A stretch of 64,000 bases of DNA from assembly GCA_032358255.1 (NCBI GenBank), contig JAULBX010029488.1:124001-188000 (forward strand), read 5' to 3'. This document shows, one piece after another, positions 11,384 through 25,500 of this stretch; positions within the stretch are counted from its first letter, which is position 1; the number at the start of each line of letters is the position of its first letter. A model generated the notes under the pieces. It saw nothing but the letters and a program-made list of their open reading frames with translations. It did not search any database and had not been told where the DNA came from. The translations under genes and the position numbers were made by a program. The stretch comes from Heterotrichella gracilis (lineage: Eukaryota; Sar; Xanthophyceae; Tribonematales; Xanthonemataceae).

Positions 11384-14300
11384 TCACTCCCGCCTGGGCC
11401 GCACGCGCCGCCCCTGCTCGTCCCCACCCGACCCGTCATTTGGCTCAGGGCGCGATGCGGCGCCTGGGTGGCGTGGGCGGGTGTGCCCCCGCTCGTGGTT
11501 GTGCGTGGCGATGGTCTGCAGGATCTCAGCCTGCGGGGTGGTGGGCCGGGTGCATGTGGGTATGGTGGGGGGTGGCGAGTACGTGTGGGGAATGACATGT
11601 GGCGGGGGTTGCGTGGTTGAGGTGGCATGCGGTTGTTGCTGCATCCAACCGTTAGCTGGTGTTCATCCAGAAAACAAAAGCTCAAAAGCTCACTTGCAGC
11701 TGCCGGCAGCTAAACCCTTAACACCCAACCTCTAAACCCTAAGAGAAGCTCACCTGCAGCTGGGGGCAGCTGCCCACCATGTGCTGGTAGCCCTCAGACA
11801 CCATCACCGCCGCAAGGTGCTTGGACACAAAGTCAAGGCACACGCGCTTCAGCTCCTCGGCGTGGTTCTGCTCAGCAAGGGCAAGCGTGGTGGCGACGCT
11901 CTCAACCTGCGGGGTGCGGAAATGAGGGTGTAGGGTTTGGATCCTCAGCGTGGTTCTGCTCAGCCGGGGCAAGGGTGGTGGCAACGCTCTCAACCTGCGG
12001 GATGCGGGGTGCAAGATTAGCGAGCCAGCTAGGGTTGTGTTGGTTTTAAAACGATGCCCGCGCTCTCAACCTGCAAGGGCCAAGGCTTGCAGTGGTACCC
12101 ATGTGCAACCCAACATACCCCAATTAACCTCTGTCATGACCGTGCAATGAAAACATCCCCACCACCGCCCACCCACCTCAACCGTTTCGCACAGCCGTCT
12201 CTCACAGATGCGGCGCAGGCGCGTCAGCTGGAACCTGTCCCCCGCCACCAGCAGGTGCTGGGCCATGGCCACATCCAGATTCTGGCCCTCAAGCTCCTCC
12301 GGCAGGGTGTCGGCATACACGAAGTGCATGAGCGCTCGGAAGACTGGGGCTCGAATGTCTTCCAGGACCACCACTCCATCCTGGCCCTCGCGCATGGGGC
12401 CTCCCAGGAGTGCGCGGAAGACAGGGGACCGTGCCTGCACAGATAAAATTTTGAAATTACATGGATAAAATACGTTATTATAATCTTCTTCTTGGTGGGG
12501 AGTAAGGGCTGGTAAAGGGGAAAAGAGGGAGGATTTTGGAGGTAGAAGAGAAGGGACAGAAGACCTTTGAGCAAATGAAGTGCATGAGGCCGCGTGTTAT
12601 GTCAGAAAGTGGGGGGCTACTGGCTAGAAAACATACCTTGGGGTCTAGGTCCAAGTCTATCTGATTACCCTTGACGCAATTTAGGGTTTAGGGCCCGGGC
12701 GGTAGGGTTACCTGCAGTATGATCTTGTGCGCGTGCAGCTCCTCCTGCTCCACCTTGAATGTCACGTCGGCATTGTCGGGGTTGTCCAGCAGCAGGGCAA
12801 GCTCGGTGCCCAGGCTGTGGGGGGGGATGGGGATGACGGGGGCCTGGAGGAAGAGGGAGGAAAGAAGAGCGGGTCAACATCAAGCCAGGCTACGCGCAGG
12901 CCTTGAAAACACGCACATGGGGTCTTCCCCGCGCATGCAACAATGCATCGCTGCACATGAGTCCATTGCCGTGTGCATGTCTATTGCCACGCGCATGCCC
13001 ATTGCTGCAGCAACATGGATGCGGTGGTTGCACCACCTATGTCCCCTGCCACAAGACTGGCAGATTTGGTGCATACCCACGCCAGACCTTCACCCCTAGG
13101 GATACCAGCACATATGCAGCTTGCTGGTGCCCAGACCACACACCACATACCCACATACACCGTATGACCCCCAGCCCTAACTTCTCAACCTAAAAACCCA
13201 TCCCCGCTCCCACCAACCACCCACCTTTGGCGCCGCCGGCTGCGCCCCGCTCCTACTCAACGCGCCCCCCGATGACACCACCAGCTCAATCGTGTAGCGG
13301 ATGATGATGGTGTCATTCACCAGGTACCCGTTCTCGGGATTTTCCAGGGTCGAGCGCCGCACAAACTTGCGGTAGCCGTGGCAGTTGCGCGCGTTGGGGT
13401 CCTGGCGCGCACAGCTGATCTTGACTGCACCCTGCTCCCGCCGCCGGCCCTTCACCAGGTCCCGACCGCGGCCTGTGGGGTGCGAGGGAGTGTGTGGGTG
13501 AGCAATGTATGCATTTGGTGGTTGATACCCAGGGTTTGACCACACAGATGGCGTGCAACTCACTATCCCCACCACCCCTTTGTTTGCCCCACCAGCATGA
13601 ACTTGTGAAATGCGCACACCACCCTCCCCTCGCTGGCCCTCTCCCCCCACGAACCTCCACCATCACCATTACCACCAACACCGCGCCTCCATCACCCACC
13701 TGTTTGGTCCACCAGCGTGAATTTGTGGAAAGCGCGCACCACCCTCCCCTCGCTAGTGCTCACCACCCCCTGCGGGTTGTCGCCCTCCCCAATGAGTGCG
13801 ACAAACAGCGCGGCGTACTCGTTCTGCGGTAGGGGGTGGGGTGGGTGGGGTGAGGGGCGATAGGGGATTGGGGTCGAGGTGGCGGCGGGATGCTACAGGG
13901 GCACAATGCAAGCAAATACTTGTAGACGTTGTATTGGCTGGCTCTAAATAATGCAAGCAATCGTGTGCATACATTGTATTGGTTGGCTGTAACCCAGGGA
14001 AGCCTTGCAAAGCAAAAGTGGCACACCGTTTTGCGACGGACCACAAGTCAGGTATAGCAGCAGTTCAACGTATGTCATCGCAAAAAACACCTACCGACTG
14101 TTCTCGCCGGATGTGCTGCTGCGCCCCATGGTGGGCCACTGGCGCGGCAGCGGCCCCTGCAGCAGCCGGGGCGGCAGCTGCGGCGGGCGCGTTTGGGGGT
14201 ACAAAGGGAACCAGGGCGTGTGCGGCGCCTTGCGCGGCGGGGGCTGCGTGTGCCCTGGGGCCTGCCGCTGCAAGGGGGGGAGGGGGTTGGGGGGGAGATT

Positions 14301-15753
14301 GTCAGGGAGAGTGTGTGGGAGGAGGGGATGTGTTAAGGGACCTCGTTGTTGGTATACACGGTGCTGGGTGTAAATACCTCTATCATGGGGTTCCTCTGTA
14401 TGCTCATATGCCATAGGGTGCTAAGCGTCAGCCCAATCTATATCTGTGACCCACATGGTAAAGTTCCCTTGTGACGCATGCATGGATATAGAATTAGTGC
14501 CTGTCGAATATGAACCCATGACCCTTGAACGTCTTTTGCCCTTAATATGTAGACCGTAGCATACAACCAAGCCCCTGCTGGCGTGTCAAAAATATAGCCC
14601 CTGGCAGATATGCTTGCCACATGGCTCACCTGCTGCGGCTGGCGCTGGTGCTGCGGCTGGTGCCGCGCGTGCGGGGAGGGCGGGGAGGGCATTGGGTGCG
14701 GGTGGGTGGGGGGCGTTTGCCCCTGCCGCACCCCCACCCCCAGCACCGGCAGCCGCCCCCGCTCCCGCCGCTGCCCCACCGCCTGCGGCAGGGGCCAGGG
14801 CTGGGACGGGTGCGATGCCATCAGAAGACGAGCTCCGCTTGCCGTCAGGGTAGAACAGCAAAACCTGAGTGGAGTGGACACGAGGATTGGCTTGCGAAAT
14901 GGGTTGAGGCATACCCAGACAAGCTACCCTGGGATTACTAGGGCTGGCTGTGGTTTGACACAACCCCACGGGATACACACTATTTCAGCTGAATTTTCTG
15001 AATAGGGTTGGAAAGCACATAGTTGGAACTGAGGGGTTTGCCAGGACGAACTGCTACCTGGTGCCAGGTTCAAGGCATGAAACTAAAGTGGAGGCCCGGT
15101 GTTGTGACTTCAAACCCAGCAAGGGGCAAAGGGGGCGGTATGCGTTTTGGTATGTTTGAGGCATGCAGTAACTATAGACACGGTAGAAGCGTGCGTGTTG
15201 TGCACAGTGTTGCGACCTTTGGTTCAATTCTCTATGGGCCTGCTGCGGGTGTGGGGCACAGGGACGGTCACCCCCCATGCCTTCACTGTACCCCGCCAAA
15301 TCAGGGGATTCCAGTCCGTACCCATTCGTGGCCTCCAACAGTGAACCTCTCACTGGCAATCGGCTCTCCGTCGCCAATTCCTTTCACCAGGCTGTACCCC
15401 ACGATGGTGTGCTCATGCTCCCCTGCCACACGCAGAAAGACACAGGTTACGTTGGGGTTGGATTCAGGGGTTTGCTTCTGGGAGACAAGGGCTCCTAACT
15501 GTCAATTTAACCAATAACAAAGGTCAAGGGTTTTTCAGAGGTTGGGTTCACGATGGGGTGAGGCATATCCAGGTAAACCTGTGCTTCAAGTTGGCATGCA
15601 CATACTGACGAGGGCCGCGTGAAGGGATAAGACGAACCATATGCATGCTGTGCAGGAGGACGCACCTACGACCGTGTCAGTGACGGTTTTGGAGCTGGAC
15701 TTCCCGTTCAGGCCTTTGGGTTCCTCCCTCCTAGCAGCAGGGTTTTGTGCCAT
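11384..15753 (-). CDS. MATH-BTB (BPM-type) protein, probable CUL3 substrate adaptor
   Basis: Ten exons join in phase: 15666-15753, 15322-15422, 14630-14864, 14095-14267, 13700-13823, 13225-13472, 12712-12843, 12177-12434, 11754-11906 and 11384-11530, giving 552 residues from ATG 15753. The N-terminus gives the MATH start (SKTVTDTVVGEHEHTIVGYS, then ASERFTVGGHEW, then FYPDGKRS). An insertion of about 130 Ala/Pro-rich residues (roughly 70-195) follows. MATH resumes with NEYAALFVALIGEGDNPQG and ends with NGYLVNDTIIIRYTIEL. The BTB domain spans about 330-450 (NPDNADVTFKVEQEELHAHK, ARSPVFRALLGG, FVYADTLPEE), then a BACK-like helical segment (HLAAVMVSEGYQHM) and a basic tail. The family presents substrates to CUL3 ubiquitin ligases. 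The Ala-rich insertion splits the MATH domain and is unusual. Confidence 0.88.
11940..12078 (-). repeat. Two extra partial copies of the exon start at 11906
   Basis: The acceptor plus exon start (GCAG then GTTGAGAGCG) recurs at about 12000 (followed by 55 matching bases) and again near 12075 (about 20 bases). Together with the true exon start at 11906 that makes three copies in one intron. Confidence 0.8.
13580..13645 (-). repeat. Partial copy of the exon ending at 13700
   Basis: The segment encoding EGRVV.AFHKF.LV.QT is repeated downstream of its true exon (13700-13823), about 110 bp away, with the copy lacking a clear donor. Confidence 0.75.
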
Positions 15754-16590
15754 GCCTGGCTTATTCCACGGACCGATATCTGAGAGGTGTGACTAGGCAA
15801 CAGGAGACGTATCCTTAACTGCAAAGCTACACCTTTGAAAGAGAATAAAACCTTTAATAATAGGGCAAAGGGATCACGCAACCTTTCGTTGCCGTGTCCC
15901 TGGCTTTGCAAACAACGTTGGGGCAGGGAATTCTGTAAGACAGGGGCAATGGGGTGGGTTTGTAAAGCTGTTGCACCCTTCACTGAAGCGCCAACCGGGA
16001 ATATGGCTACAGATCAACAGCGTCACAGCTTACAACCAAACAATAAGGCTATGCCGGTGAAGGCTGTGCGATCATGAGGCACACAGCGATACAAAACCCG
16101 GTTGGTACGAAACACCCTGTTTATGGGCTTGCCTCGCCCCTCACATTTTTGACCTCCCCGCTTTTGGAATTGTACATGACATTCTCCCCTGGAACCTGAA
16201 TCCACATGCCCCATTTCAGCAGGTTTGGCAAGGCCTTGTGCACCATTCTGAGCGCCACTTCGCAAGATAGCGTGTGTTTCCTGCGGCATTTCTCACGGTT
16301 TGTGACCTTCAAACTGGACAACGACCATTCGCTGGTTCGTGCTGTTGGGTCACGCAGTTTTGAAAACTCCCAGAATCCGAATACCACTTGGGTAGCACGT
16401 TGTGTGCAGAAAGCTTCCCTTTTGCACACAACAACAGCGTAGTTTTGCTGACGGCATGAACGGCAACCCACTCTGCTCGCAGCCCTGCCGCTGTCTGGCC
16501 TACACCTCACCTAGACATCATCTCATCACTTACCACTCATCAATCCCAACTTGAGGTAACCCCTTTGTAAGTGTCCGGCGACTGGCACCC
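15754..16590. other. Divergent intergenic region; no gene seen
   Basis: Lies between the start of the minus-strand MATH-BTB gene and the plus-strand zinc-finger gene. It should hold both promoters, but I can point to no clear TATA element. Confidence 0.4.
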
Positions 16591-19500
16591 ATGGCTTTCA
16601 GAGCACCCAATGCGCCTGAAAAGGACCTGGTGTGTGAGCAATGCGGAGAAGCCATCGAGGACCAGCAAGCCTACATAGAGTGCGAGTGCAACATCGATGC
16701 GTGCGAAGGGAACACCACCCTCCATAACTGGTAAGCACCGCCCACAAATGAAACCTCTGCTGTTAAACCACTAAACATCGAATCTTACCGCACTCGCTGA
16801 GTACCTTGGTTCCCCGTTTTGGGGCAGAGCTTTCCACACAGTGTATAGCTCACAGTGGCATAGTACCAATGAGAGACCCAATGAAGATCCCATGTGTGCC
16901 CAACTCTCTCTATCTGACTAGCGGCCACATACTCGCCTAACCTGGCTCATGCATACCCCAAAACTCCAGCAAAACTTCTCCAGAAGTTTTGGCATGCCGT
17001 GATGTGACTAGCATCGTGTCCCTTATGCATGGAAACGTCCATACTGGGTAAACTCTCCTACACCGTTCCCCTCCCCGTCCCAGGTGTGCCGAGGACTACC
17101 TGAGGCAAGGCAAGGGTGACAAAGGTGCAGGGGGAAACAGCAAAAAAAGGGACCAGCTCAAGGTACAGAGGAGGGTCAAAACCCTGTGTGTGTGCATGCG
17201 CCTGCTTCCAAAGCATGGTCGCATGCCGACTAACACTTTGTAGTATACAGCATGGCGTTGAATTTCACAAGAACAATGACTGTGGTGTGGGTGCACATCC
17301 TATTTGGTGAAAATTCGCCAATGCATGCTGTGGCCATGGGGAGATGCGTGGATGGGCTGTGGCATGCATGCCCATCACCCCCTGTGGGTGCTCACGCCAG
17401 ATTTAAGAGAACGCCATCGATGCCTCAGGTGTATACATGTCTAGTTATATTGCTGGAATGCATGTAACTAACTAACTAAATACCCGCAGGTGTACGCCAC
17501 CAAGAAGCCCTGGCTGTCCCTAGTGCGCCGCAAGTGCCCCCGGGGGAGGGGCAAGGTGGAGCGAGAGGGGGGCGAGTGCAAAGGGATCGTGGTTGAAGCC
17601 AACCTGCGGGATGAGCCCCGAGCTAAGAAGAAGAAGCCTGCTGCGCCGCCGCCACCGCTGCCCGCCCACCCGGCGCCTGGGCCCAAGCCGAAGCAGCCTG
17701 GGCCAAAGCCGGTGCCCAAGGTAGGTGAACAGGGGTTAGGGTTGGGGTTAAGGGTTAAAAGCACCTGAGCAATGCGAAGGCTGCACCATCACGGGGCCAC
17801 AGGACACCAACCACTCATCCCTTCTCCCCACCTAACATACCCACCCATTCTTACCCACCCGCAGGTCCAGCGCGCCCCCCGCGCCTCACATGCCGGCCAA
17901 GGCCAGGGGGCGGCACATGGTCACGGGATACACGACCACCATGGGATACACTGCTGACCTGGCAGAATGCAAGCAATAACAGATTGCCATCCACTCATCC
18001 CCTCTCCTCATCGAGAATACACACTCATTTGCCCCCCTTCCTGCCAACACCCCGCAGGTCCAGCGCGCTCCTCGCGCCTCACATGCAGGCCAGGGCCAGG
18101 GGGCTGCACCTGCGCAGCCTGTACAGCGTGCGCCTCCTTTGCCACACCCACCCAAGCGGGTGGTCAATGGCGGATGGTCAGGTGCGGGGCAGCACCCCTT
18201 GCTGCAGAGGAAACCCTTAACCCTATACAGTTTATATCCTAAACCATCACCTGTGCCACACCCACCCAAGCGGGTGGTCAATGGCGGATGGTCAGGTGCG
18301 GGGCCGCACCCCTTGCTGCAGAGGAAACCCTTAACCCTATACAGATTATATCCTAAACCCATCACCTGTGCCACACCCACCCAAGCAGGTGGTCAACGGC
18401 GGCTGGTCAGGTGCGGGGCCGCACCCTGAACCCTAAAGCTTACACTGCAAATCTGAAACCCTGCACATCACATTTGAACCCTACACTGTTCAACCTGCAC
18501 CATAAATCTTGCATTTTGGTAGACAATACCCCGATTCTCTGCTCATGCCATATCGGTAATTGTACTCTTAGTCATTTACGTTTACCCAAAGTCCGACGAG
18601 GAGTTTCCGGACCCCTACTGTGACGACGGTGCCGATCCCTACAGACCACCCAGTAGGCAACAACCCTAGACGCTGCTTTTGCCATAACTTGTACTGATCA
18701 TGATGCCCTACGTTTACCCTAATAGTACCCTAACTGCCCTGTGTTCGCCCTAATAATGCCTTGAACTTGTGCGCAGATGAGGAGATTTCTGACCCCTACA
18801 GTGATGATGGTGCCGCGCCCAACAGGCCACCCACCAACTCGGCAGACAGGTGCGCCTGGAACCCGCACATTAGGGTTTAGTTCACCCTCGTGAGGGTGGT
18901 GGTTCCCCTGCGTGCTGCGCAATACCAATACATTACAACTGCGCAAGAGAGTTCGGCCATGGGGTGCAGTACCCTACAATGACCCTAACATGTTGCACAC
19001 TCCTGCGAAAACCTTGGTGTGGTCGACCCTAGACAACCCAGCAAAGAGAAAAACCCTGTTGCGGTGGTGCAGCACTGGCAAAACACCCTAGCCCTGTGGT
19101 CTAGGGTGATCCCAGCTATCTAGTATGTCTGCATCACTGAACCCTACTGCATGGGGCAGCATTAAAAAAAACCTGACGTGCCGCGCATTGCGGACAGACA
19201 CCCTACTGTATGGGGCAGCATTGAGAAAAAAACCGTAGCATGCTGTGCATCACTGACAAAATTCTACTGTGTGTCGCAGCCTGGGGTTTGACAGCAGCGA
19301 TGAGGAGGGGGATGTGGGTGGTGGCGGGGTGTGGAGCTATGGCAAGCTGACTCCCGATGAGGTGGAGGCGGCGGTGGTGGCGGGGGCGGTGCCGCCTGAT
19401 TTCAGGTGGGGGGTGGGGGGAGGGTTGTAGGTGGGGGGGGGGGGAGGTTAATGGCGGATGAGGGTCAGGGTGAGGGGGGTAGCAGGGGGCTGTACCGCCT

Positions 19501-22500
19501 GACTACAGGCGAGGGGAGGGGGTGGGAGGGGGTGGCACCAATATCTAGGTTGGCGGTGGGGTGGGGTGTTGAGGTGACATATATAAGGTGGAGGCGGCGG
19601 TGGTTCAGGAGTGGAGTAGAAGGGGGTTGGGGTGACGGGGTAGGTGAAATTGACTTTCAAAGCCTGCAAATTGTCAGCTGCCTTCAAGCATGCTGTGCTG
19701 TCACTCGTGAGCAAAAACCGCACACCATTACACTAAGGGTTCTCTACAAACCCCAAACAAGGGTGTCGTGGAGATGCTGAGCCAATCACTAGCTGCGGTA
19801 TAACAGCTGCCAGCAAACAGGGGGCATACCACCCCCCACCTCTGACAGCTGGCATACCCCACCTGGTGTTGGGCGCAGTGGTTTCTCAACACCCTTGTTT
19901 AGGACTCATTGTGAACCCTTAGGGTGACGTTTACTGCATCGGCTCGCTCGGGAGTGGCAGCTGAGCATCTACATCTTGGTCACCCTGCACGCACTGACTG
20001 CTGTTGGGCGCAGTAGTTACGCAAAACTTCTTTGCGGTTGCTTGTGAACCCTTTGGGTAATGCGAGGTACGCCCAGCGCTCCAGGACCCACATCTGCCCC
20101 TCCCACTGCGCCTGTGCTACTCCATTGCCCAGCTGGACACAGTTACGCCCATCAGCTTCCATCACATTCTGGATGAAATGTGCATTGGAGTGGATCCACT
20201 GCCCCTGCACCCACTCCATTTCGCAGCCACGCCCAACACGCCCTTTCATATTAGCGGCAGCGCATGATTCACACAAACATGCACACACTTGCTGTCAGGA
20301 CCCGGTTCTGCATGCATACCCCATGTGCATGCCCGCACCTCCCCCTCCCAACTGACCTGTACGGATTGCAGCCAACAAACTGCGCCCACACGCATTTCAC
20401 TGCATAGCTGAGGATGGAAGTGGCAGTGCACTCACAAGGGCGTGATCTACACCCAATCACTCCTTCCACACTCGTCAAAGACCACGTTGCAAAAGTGTAT
20501 TCAGTCGTATCCACGCAAAATGACCCTAAACACTACCCTCGCAGGACCCAGTTCTGCCCTCATGTGCTTGCCGGCAGCCTGTGCCCCAACCCCTCCAACT
20601 GCGCATGCGCCCACACCATCTCACAGCTGCGTGTGGACGCGGGGGTGGCACTCGGCAAGCTGCCGCCCGATTTCAAGCTCATGTTCTGCCACGACATGGT
20701 CACAACAGGTAATACCCTACCAGAGAACCCTTATTCCTGCACTCTGAACACGTACACCCTGGGCAACTGAAACCCTACGCCTTAGACAGCTGAACCCTGG
20801 GCACTTAAACCTTGAGCTGCACGTGGAGGCGGGGGTGGCGCTGGGCAAGCTGCCACCCGATTTTGAGCTCATGTTCTGCCACGACATGGTCACCACAGGT
20901 AAGCCAAAGCCGGCAATTAAAAGTCAAACCCTGCATTCTGCAATTAAAAGCTAAACCCTATTGGGTGCCAACCTGGAGAACTGGGACCTCAACAGCCAGG
21001 GCGTACCCTGGGCAGCTGAACCCCATACGTCACATCTAAAACCCCATGAGGGATTCAGGTGTGGCGCTGGGCCGCCCTGCCGCCCAATTTCTACCTCATG
21101 TTCTGCCACGACATGGGCAACACAGGTGAGATTAAACCCTAACAGGGTGTTGTCTTGACTTTCGTTTTTTGGAGCCCCTGCTGGACCCTAGCCCCCTCAC
21201 ACTACCCCAGGGACACCCAAACCCAGCTCAGCCATGGAAGTGCACACGCCCTAAAACCCTAACCCCCAATTTGCAAAGGCTTTCCTGTGCCTTGCACTCT
21301 TTCAACATCAAATTTTGGAATACTGAGATCCTCACCCCCACTTCGCAGGCAGCTGCGCGCTGGGCGTTGCCTGCTCCTGCGCGCACGCCGCCTCCGAACT
21401 GCGCGTGCCCGCGGCAATAGCCTCCCGCCTCCTCCAACCAGACTACAAGGCTGCGCTCTGCCCCGCGCACCAAGGGGGTGGGGGCTGCCCCGCGGGGCTG
21501 CTTTGCCAGATGGCGCATGGGGGAGCGGAGCTTAGGCGGGAGGCTGGGGTGGCACTGGGGTTGCTGCCAATGACCTACAAGACAAGGCTGTGCGAGCACG
21601 AGTATACCAAGGGGCGTGGCAGGTGGGTGCGGTTGGTGGGGTGGTGGTGGGGCGGTGGGTGGTGGGGTGGTGGGTGGTGGGGCGGGTTGTGACATTTGGG
21701 GGAATGTCTCCACCCACACAGTTGCCTATCCAGTGACCGCTGCCCCTTTGGCCATGGGTTGCACAACCTGCGCCTGTTGCCAGCAGGTAGCCGGCTTCGC
21801 CCGAAACCTTATAAACTAAGGTGTGACCGTCGCACCTTCAGGGGATTACGAAATCCTGCCACCCCTATCTAAACCACCTTTCACCACCCCCGCAGCTGCC
21901 TATCCGGCGATCGCTGCCCCTTTGCCCATGGGGTGCACGATCTGCGCCTGTTGGCGGCAGTTGCAGCCGGCGTCGTGCCAGCAGACTACAAGCACCACCC
22001 CTGCCGTGAGGCCATGGCGGGGAGGGGGTGCCTGGTGGGGGCGCGCTGCAATGGGTACCACAGCCTGGATGAAAAGCTGGAGGTGGTGGGGAGGAGGAGC
22101 AGGATGTGCCCGGTGCTCAAGGTGGGTGTGTGGGGTGTGATGGGGGTGAATGTTGGTGGGGGGTGGTGGTGGATTAGGGGGGTGAGAGGGGAGGAGGATG
22201 CATCCTGTCACATGTGAATCACATGGGTAAGGTTGGTGGTGGGTGGGAGGTTCCATGGGCACCACAGCCTGGGGGAGGAGGCTGGATGTGGCAGGGAATA
22301 GGAGGGTATGCCAAATCGCTCAATCCCCTTTTGAGGCGTTCCTTGTAGCTGGCCCAGCATGCTACATGGTGACCCTTCTGCGCTCACTAAACCCTGCACA
22401 AAACACTAATAATACCTCCCTTGCTCCCTCAGGAAACCGGGCACTGCGCCATGCACCCCTGCTACTTTGCACACTCCCCCGCCGAGCTGCAAATCGACAT

Positions 22501-25500
22501 CCTGCCCAAAATCCGCAAGATCGCCGGCCAACCCCCCCGCCGCGCCGCCTCAGTTACCTCCCAGGGGAGTGAACATAGCAATCAAAGCCATGGGGGGGGA
22601 TACCCCTGGGTGGGTGGTGGGAGGGGGAGGGGGAGGGGCCGTCCCGGGGGTGGCGGCCAGTTTGAGAATCCCCGTAGAGCCGGGGTCCCATCTCCGAATG
22701 TGAATGGGCCCCTGCATGCGGGGGGGCAGAAGATTGTGCCCCAGTCTGTGCTCAACAACAAGATGCCGGTGGCCACTAGGAATGCTAAACACAAGGTAAA
22801 ACCCTAAACCCTAAATCCTGAACCCTAAGCCCTTATTAGACCAGTGTTAGCTTTAGGTAGCAAAAATGCTAGGCAATACCCTAGTCTCTGAATCCTGAAC
22901 CCTGGTCAGCGCACCGTAAGCAGACAATAGCAACTAAAGGATGCTAATGCGCCCTACACCGTGCCTTGGCAAGTCCATTCCAAGCTCACGCAGCCATTAC
23001 GAGTGCTGGGCGGAAGTTCATTGCAAACTCAAAGGAACCCACATGTGCATCAGCTCAAGGTTTAGGGTTTAGGGTTTTTGAGGTCGGCACGTGTGGATGG
23101 AATCGGCTGCCGCTAGGCACACAGGAGCTCCTTGAGGGGAAACCCTAGACACTAGACGTTGGCCATCGCAGATTCCGCCATTTGGCATTCGAGCATGGGG
23201 GGCATCCAGCCATTCCTCAAGACACATGAACAATTTGATTGCCCTGTCTTCCCCTGCAGGCTACTGGGTACCCCCACAAGCCCTTCTTCACCCTGTGCAA
23301 GATGTTCCTGCAAGGCATGTGCATCACCGTCAACTGCCCCTACGCACACGGGGAGGCCGAGCTGCTTGAGAGGCAAGCGGTGTACCGAGACATGCGTGCG
23401 GGGAAAGGGAAGATGCCGGGTGAGTCTATTTCTAAACTGGCTCTGTGGTACGGTACCTTTAGTCAGGGTGTAGGTGGAGGGTTATCTTCCAAGCATGGTG
23501 TACCGAGACATGGGTGCAGTCAAGGGGAAGCAGTCAGGGTGAGTTTGTAATTGTGCTGCGTATCAGATATTGAATTCCTTTATTCTAGTATATAAATAGA
23601 AATGAACTTTGTTTTCTGGCAAATAACTTGGTTGCGGCATTTCAAACTAAATCTTCAAACTAAATCTTTACATTATATGTTCCCTACTATGCTGCCACTG
23701 TATGTTTGCTCAGTACTGGATCGGAACAAAACAAGCTTGCCCCTTCTCAATAACCCCAGCAAAGGAGCGAGGAGCGCCAAGAATGGCTTTTTTCTTGATG
23801 CTGTCACCCTTGCAAAATCCTTGTCTTCTTTTCAAGCAAGCTGGGAACTAAATCATGATTTCAAGCCGCATACTTAAATTGCATTCCAATGTCACAGGTG
23901 GGGGCAGGAAGCCTGGGGGCACAGTCAATGCTTGGGACGATGGGGGCTCCCTGGCTGATCAGGTGGTGGATGCGATTACTCTACCGCCTGGCGTGGAGGA
24001 GTCCATTGGGCACATGGGGATTGATTGCTTAAAAAGGTGTGTAACAGTTTGTGAAGGGTGGCTTGGTGATATGATGAGGCGGATGCAAAATAGCATTTGG
24101 TTAGCAGCACTTGATTGAATAGCTCCAAAGCCCAGGTTAAAGAGCGGCTTTTGAGCAGGAATGCATCTCATTATGGAAGCTGACTTGTGCCGTTCACAAA
24201 CCGGAAAAAAATGGTGAAATGGACATCAACCCAAACCACATTCACACCCCTGTTGCAGGTTTAAGCGACTAGCCCATGGCCTAGCTGCAGGATCGGGTGT
24301 TGCTGCCCTCCTTTAACCACAACCCTAACCACGTGTGCAACCCTCGTCGTCGTTACAAACTCTATTTACACACCCGCCCCTGTTGCAGGTTTAAGTTGAA
24401 TAGCGCCATAGCCCAGTTGCGTGAGCTGGGTTTCTCGGGAGCCGACTGCGGCAAGGCGGCCAAGGCAGCGGGGGCAAAAGTGGAGCAGGCGGCGGGGTAC
24501 CTGGTGGAAGGAAATGTGAGGCATTTCAAATTGGAAATTGCATACTGTTCTTCAATCCAATGGTACCCATGCATCATTGTTGTCATTTCTGGGTCTGTAA
24601 CTTGGTGCTTTGACAGTGTGAGAGCTGTTAGGTGCCTGTGGGGACTTTTTGCGGCTAAAAACACAAACACTTTCCAAATAAATAAATACTGTGCTGCTGA
24701 AAGAAGCACGGATGTATTATGATATGGTAAACATGCGCTTATGCTGTGCATCATTTTTTCTCGTGAAAGTGATGCCAAGACTCTTGTCACGCCACATATA
24801 CCAGTGATGCCGGTAATAAAGAATGATGAATTATGACAACATGCAGGATACTTAATGCGTCAGGCGAAAACATTACTCCAGTTCAATCTCAGCATAGTCA
24901 TTATCCATCCTCAGTCTCACAATTCTGATAACATCCATTGCCCCCCCAGGTTCCCCCCGTTACTCGTGATATTGACGTCACCGCCGAAGCGATGAAAGTT
25001 GCCGAGGCTGCGCAGCTATTGGGCGCCTCACCCGATGATGTGCAGATGGCAGTGGTGATGGCGAATGGGGATCCCGATATGGCCATACAGGTGGGTGTAT
25101 GGCGGGTGGGGTTGGGCAGGGGACTGTTGATGAATAATGGGGAGATTTAGCCTGCAATCCAGGTGGCGGTGGTGGTGGTGGCGGCGGTGGTGGCGCTGCT
25201 GTTGGGTCCCGCACCCAATGATGTGTAGATGGCGGTGGTGTTGGATGATGGGGAATAATAGAGGGTGAATTACGAGGGAGGGTCATGTGGGTTGTTATCC
25301 CTCACTGAATAATATGCAGCCGTATCACCTGGACTTCCCCACAATGTGATAACAATTTGACCCTTTTCTCTGGCCCCAGGAGCTTCAGCAGCAGGTATAT
25401 GAGTACACCCAAGCAGACCTGGCTGCTGGCGGGCGCCTGGATGAGGGATGGACCCATGTGACAAATGAGAAAACTCCTCAAAAAACATGTTTTCCTTGGC

